Assembly: GCF_003324525.1 (NCBI RefSeq)
Contig: NZ_QGDC01000004.1
Location: 186,001 to 250,000, forward strand
Length of the DNA: 64,000 bases
Origin: Mucilaginibacter hurinus
Lineage (GTDB): Bacteria; Bacteroidota; Bacteroidia; Sphingobacteriales; Sphingobacteriaceae
Direction: 5' to 3'
Shown here piece after piece: positions 61,405 through 64,000 of the stretch (positions are counted from its first letter, which is position 1; each line of letters opens with the position of its first letter). The notes under the pieces are model-generated. The model saw nothing but the letters and a program-made list of their open reading frames with translations, searched no databases and was not told the DNA's origin. The position numbers and the translations under genes are program-made.

Positions 61405-61809
61405 ATGAACAAATTGCTACTTGTTTTCATAGTTTTAATAAAAGGTTTGATATTGCAAGCACAGAATGAGCTTTCAGAAAAGCAAACTCAGACCGAATTG
61501 TTAGAATTTTACAAACAATATATCACCATTGTCGCAAGTGGTTATTCGGAAAATAAATCAACCTTCCTTAAAAAAAAATACTGCACCAAAAATCTTATCG
61601 CTAAACTACCGCAATTGATTGAAGAATGCGATTGCGACCCATTCTTAAAAGCACAGGACAGTAACATAAGGTTTTTAAGAACTTTGTCGATTAAACAGGC
61701 AAAAGAACCAAACACCTATAAGGTTTCTTATATAGCTGATGATAGGATAATCATTAACCTAACTGTTATTAAACAGAACAAAAGTGTCACAATTGCCAGG
61801 ATCTGGTAA
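61405..61809 (+). CDS. Small secreted protein, DUF3828-like
   Basis: 134-residue exported protein; the signal peptide is L-L-L-V-F-I-V-L-I-K-G-L-I-L-Q-A-Q. The mature part has F-Y-K-Q-Y-I-T-I-V-A and L-K-K-K-Y-C-T, with Cys also in E-C-D-C-D-P-F. The pattern resembles the DUF3828 type of small periplasmic proteins. ATG 61405 is chosen; a TTG three codons upstream is less likely. It comes 20 bases after bioD, which may only be transcriptional read-through. Confidence 0.65.
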   Translation: MNKLLLVFIVLIKGLILQAQNELSEKQTQTELLEFYKQYITIVASGYSENKSTFLKKKYCTKNLIAKLPQLIEECDCDPFLKAQDSNIRFLRTLSIKQAKEPNTYKVSYIADDRIIINLTVIKQNKSVTIARIW

Positions 61810-61891
61810 AAGGCAATATACCTCGCTTTAAGATTGATAGTTTTAGACTTCAAATAATTTACCACACATTTGCGTTGTATTAATACATATT

Positions 61892-62812
61892 ATGAAAAAC
61901 ATCACGGTAATAGGTTCGGGCACGATGGGCAACGGCATAGCGCATACGTTTGCATTGTACGGTTTTAAGGTTGCACTGGTTGACGTAAATGAAGATGTGT
62001 TGTACAAGGGTTTACAAACCATAACCGCTAACCTTGACCGGCAAATAACTAAAGGTGACATTAGCGAACAAGAAAAAAATAACGCTTTAACCAATATTAC
62101 CACTTACACTGATTTGTATACCGGGGCTGCTAATGCCGACCTGGTTATTGAAGCGGCTACCGAAAACAAAGAAACCAAACTAAACCTGTTTAAACAATTA
62201 AGCGGGGTATGCGGCGAGAAAACGATACTGGCATCAAATACATCGTCCATATCTATAACACAAATAGCTGCCATAACTAAAAACCCCGGCAATGTTATAG
62301 GGATGCACTTTATGAACCCGGTACCGGTAATGAAACTGGTAGAGGTGATACGCGGCTATGCCACAACTGATGAGGTAAATACCACTATAATCTCGCTGGC
62401 TAAACAACTGGATAAAATACCGGTTGAAGTGAGTGATTACCCCGGCTTTATCGCAAACAGGATACTAATGCCCATGATAAATGAGGCGGTTTACAGTTTA
62501 TTTGAAGGCGTTGCCGGCGTGCAGGAGATAGATACGGTAATGAAACTTGGTATGGCCCACCCCATGGGACCGCTACAATTAGCCGATTTTATCGGTCTTG
62601 ACGTTTGCCTGGCCATATTAAACGTATTGCACAGTGGTTTCGGCAATCCGAAATATGCACCCTGCCCCTTGCTTGTGAATATGGTTGCCGCCGGACATAC
62701 CGGGATTAAATCGGGCAGTGGATTTTACAAGTATAAAAAAGGCAGTAAAGACTTGGTTGTTGCTGATAAGTTTAACCTAATGGATGACAAGAACCTGGCT
62801 AAGCCCAAATAA
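61892..62812 (+). CDS. 3-hydroxyacyl-CoA dehydrogenase (3-hydroxybutyryl-CoA type)
   Basis: 306-residue NAD-dependent enzyme that interconverts 3-hydroxyacyl-CoA and 3-oxoacyl-CoA. The Rossmann P-loop is V-I-G-S-G-T-M-G-N-G-I-A-H. The family blocks A-S-N-T-S-S-I-S-I-T, the catalytic His in G-M-H-F-M-N-P-V-P-V-M-K and G-F-I-A-N-R-I-L-M-P are present. It is the single-domain type, like PaaH/Hbd. With glutaryl-CoA dehydrogenase elsewhere in the window it could serve the route to acetoacetyl-CoA, but the genes are far apart. Confidence 0.93.
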   Translation: MKNITVIGSGTMGNGIAHTFALYGFKVALVDVNEDVLYKGLQTITANLDRQITKGDISEQEKNNALTNITTYTDLYTGAANADLVIEAATENKETKLNLFKQLSGVCGEKTILASNTSSISITQIAAITKNPGNVIGMHFMNPVPVMKLVEVIRGYATTDEVNTTIISLAKQLDKIPVEVSDYPGFIANRILMPMINEAVYSLFEGVAGVQEIDTVMKLGMAHPMGPLQLADFIGLDVCLAILNVLHSGFGNPKYAPCPLLVNMVAAGHTGIKSGSGFYKYKKGSKDLVVADKFNLMDDKNLAKPK

Positions 62813-62849
62813 TCCAGTAGGGGGTATTAAAAGAGAGCCCCGTGTGGTC

Positions 62850-63329
62850 TTAGTAGTATCTAATACTCGGATCAATTGTCACAGAAACACCATTATAACT
62901 GTAAGCTGAAAACCAACCATTTAACAAATCATTAGGCAAAGACACGATGTGATCAGAGTATGTTGTTTCTACGTTACTTACGTTAGAATTCGCCGGTATT
63001 GTCCACACAACATCGTCAGTGCTGTTAGCGGTTACTTGTATCGTATAACCTGCGGAAAAACTGACAGGAATTGTTAATGGCGTAGAACCAAAATCCTCAG
63101 TAATGTTGATATATGAATAATAGCGATATGACGATCCCGGCACTAAAACGTCTTGGTGAACAGATATTCTCACGGTGTAATAATTAACCATTTGAATTTT
63201 TTTTGGTTTCCACTTGGAGGCATCGTATAGATCGGACATCTTAATCAAAGAAACTTTAGCATTCGCAACCGATGGAAGTGCTAGCGCAATCAACAGTGCA
63301 CACAGCAACACTTTTTTAAGTGCTTTCAT
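62850..63329 (-). CDS. Small secreted Tyr-rich protein
   Basis: 159-residue secreted protein of unknown function. Residues 1-24 form a signal peptide ending V-A-N-A. The mature part is beta-rich and Tyr/Ser/Val-rich (V-N-Y-Y-T-V-R-I-S-V, Y-R-Y-Y-S-Y-I-N-I) and ends D-P-S-I-R-Y-Y. It has no Cys. Architecture and composition resemble the protein at 21319-21765. It converges on the 3-hydroxyacyl-CoA dehydrogenase gene. Confidence 0.7.
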   Translation of the reverse strand: MKALKKVLLCALLIALALPSVANAKVSLIKMSDLYDASKWKPKKIQMVNYYTVRISVHQDVLVPGSSYRYYSYINITEDFGSTPLTIPVSFSAGYTIQVTANSTDDVVWTIPANSNVSNVETTYSDHIVSLPNDLLNGWFSAYSYNGVSVTIDPSIRYY

Positions 63330-63489
63330 AGGATAAAGGATTAAGTTAAATTTAAGGTTAATTATCCCAAATATAAAAAAATCCCAATAATAAATTTAAA
63401 TAGAACTATCTAAAGAAATATCGTAATGCTGTAGCGTGTTGTTGCGGTCGTGACTTCACTTGTTATAAATTATTAGAGCTTTGGTAGCC

Positions 63490-64000
63490 TTACATCCGCT
63501 CCGGCACCATAATACCCAGCAAGCCCATTCCTTTCTTTATCACTTTGGCTGATGCAGCAGCTAATTGCAGCCTGAATTGCTTTAAAGTTTCATCTTCGGC
63601 CTGAAGTATCGACTTCTCGTGATAAAATTTATTGAACAACTTAGCCAGATCATAAACGTAATTGGCAATTACCGCCGGTGTGTATCCTGCCGCGGCCTCT
63701 TGGATAACTTCAGGGAAACGGTTAAGCACCACAATTAAATCACGCTCAACACCTGCAAGTTCTACAATTTCCACCCGTTTGTTTTCAGCGTCCACCCTGT
63801 TTAATACTGAGCGGATACGCGCGTGCGTGTACTGTATAAACGGTCCGGTGTGCCCCTGAAAGTCAACCGACTCGTTCGGGTCAAATAATAACCGCTTTTT
63901 AGGGTCTACCTTTAGCAGGAAAAACTTTAAAGCTCCCATACCGATAGTCTTATACAACATTTGCTTCTCCTCGTCACTAAAGCCATCTACCTTACCCAGT
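63490..64000 (-). CDS. argS: Arginyl-tRNA synthetase, 3' part
   Basis: C-terminal 169 codons of class I arginyl-tRNA synthetase, which charges tRNA-Arg. The gene begins beyond the right edge: the frame is open to base 64000, coding L-G-K-V-D-G-F-S-D-E-E-K-Q just before. Diagnostic sequence includes I-G-M-G-A-L-K-F-F and F-D-P-N-E-S-V-D-F-Q-G-H-T-G-P-F-I-Q-Y, followed by the helical anticodon-binding (DALR) domain ending G-I-M-V-P-E-R-M. The active-site HIGH region is outside the window. Confidence 0.95.
   Translation of the reverse strand, partial: LGKVDGFSDEEKQMLYKTIGMGALKFFLLKVDPKKRLLFDPNESVDFQGHTGPFIQYTHARIRSVLNRVDAENKRVEIVELAGVERDLIVVLNRFPEVIQEAAAGYTPAVIANYVYDLAKLFNKFYHEKSILQAEDETLKQFRLQLAAASAKVIKKGMGLLGIMVPERM

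Noticed and set aside
1..64000. Search for tRNA genes, CRISPR arrays, insertion sequences and prophage genes
   Set aside because: No GGTTCGAAT-type T-loop arms, regularly spaced repeats, transposase or integrase motifs were found by eye.

Overview
The window is a stretch of ordinary chromosome from a Gram-negative member of the Bacteroidota, most likely family Sphingobacteriaceae (a Mucilaginibacter- or Pedobacter-like bacterium; the genus is inference). The evidence is the Bacteroidota promoter signature TAnnTTTG in front of many genes, many lipoproteins with short signal peptides, a lipoprotein-type RND/MFP/TolC efflux set, SusR-free but glycoside-hydrolase-rich gene content, moderate GC and weak Shine-Dalgarno sequences. 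No tRNA, rRNA, insertion sequence, prophage or CRISPR array is visible. About 60 protein genes, the RNase P RNA gene, a dozen clear hairpin terminators and several uncharacterised repeats can be supported.

Layout. 1-2 kb: 3' part of ung and a secreted clan-A glycoside hydrolase. 2.1-8.9 kb: a TetR-regulated tripartite efflux operon (tetR, tolC-like, adaptor, RND pump) read leftward, with a probable operator. 9-11.2 kb: purB and an Nfu iron-sulfur scaffold. 11.3-15.1 kb: leftward operon mtaB, lgt, gtrA-like, inositol-monophosphatase-like. 15.4-20.7 kb: a beta-propeller lipoprotein, ubiX with a hairpin-rich leader, and ppk1-ppx (polyphosphate turnover). 20.8-25.8 kb: yajQ, small secreted proteins, a propeller lipoprotein with a duplicated 3' tail, hsp20, a thioesterase and an M28 peptidase. 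25.9-31.1 kb: a GlcD-type oxidase and folB, divergent from glutaryl-CoA dehydrogenase, then a TPR sensor histidine kinase. 31.1-36.9 kb: GH1 beta-glucosidase, DinB, a lipoprotein/SCO/cytochrome c operon, rnpB, and an NtrC-family regulator.

36.9-47.3 kb: DUF3820, MBL hydrolase, aldo/keto reductase, a TPR protein, a TrpXYZ-type ABC transporter divergent from a methionine-type aminotransferase/omega-amidase pair, and a shortened GH92-like protein. 47.3-56.7 kb: a second clan-A glycoside hydrolase lipoprotein, PPK2, class A penicillin-binding protein, a very large protease/propeller/beta-barrel fusion and a fasciclin protein. 56.7-57.2 kb: a gene-free block of nested inverted repeats. 57.3-64 kb: exported MsrB, a degenerate GIY-YIG protein divergent from an S24 repressor, bioF-bioD, 3-hydroxyacyl-CoA dehydrogenase, a secreted small protein and the 3' part of argS.

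The most interesting items are the nested-hairpin element near 57 kb, the 1066-residue protease/propeller/barrel fusion, a GH92-like protein that appears to have lost its catalytic residues, the GIY-YIG/S24 divergent pair, the ubiX leader, and promoters placed so close to start codons that the mRNAs should be leaderless. I did not find a clear defence island or a wholly new system.
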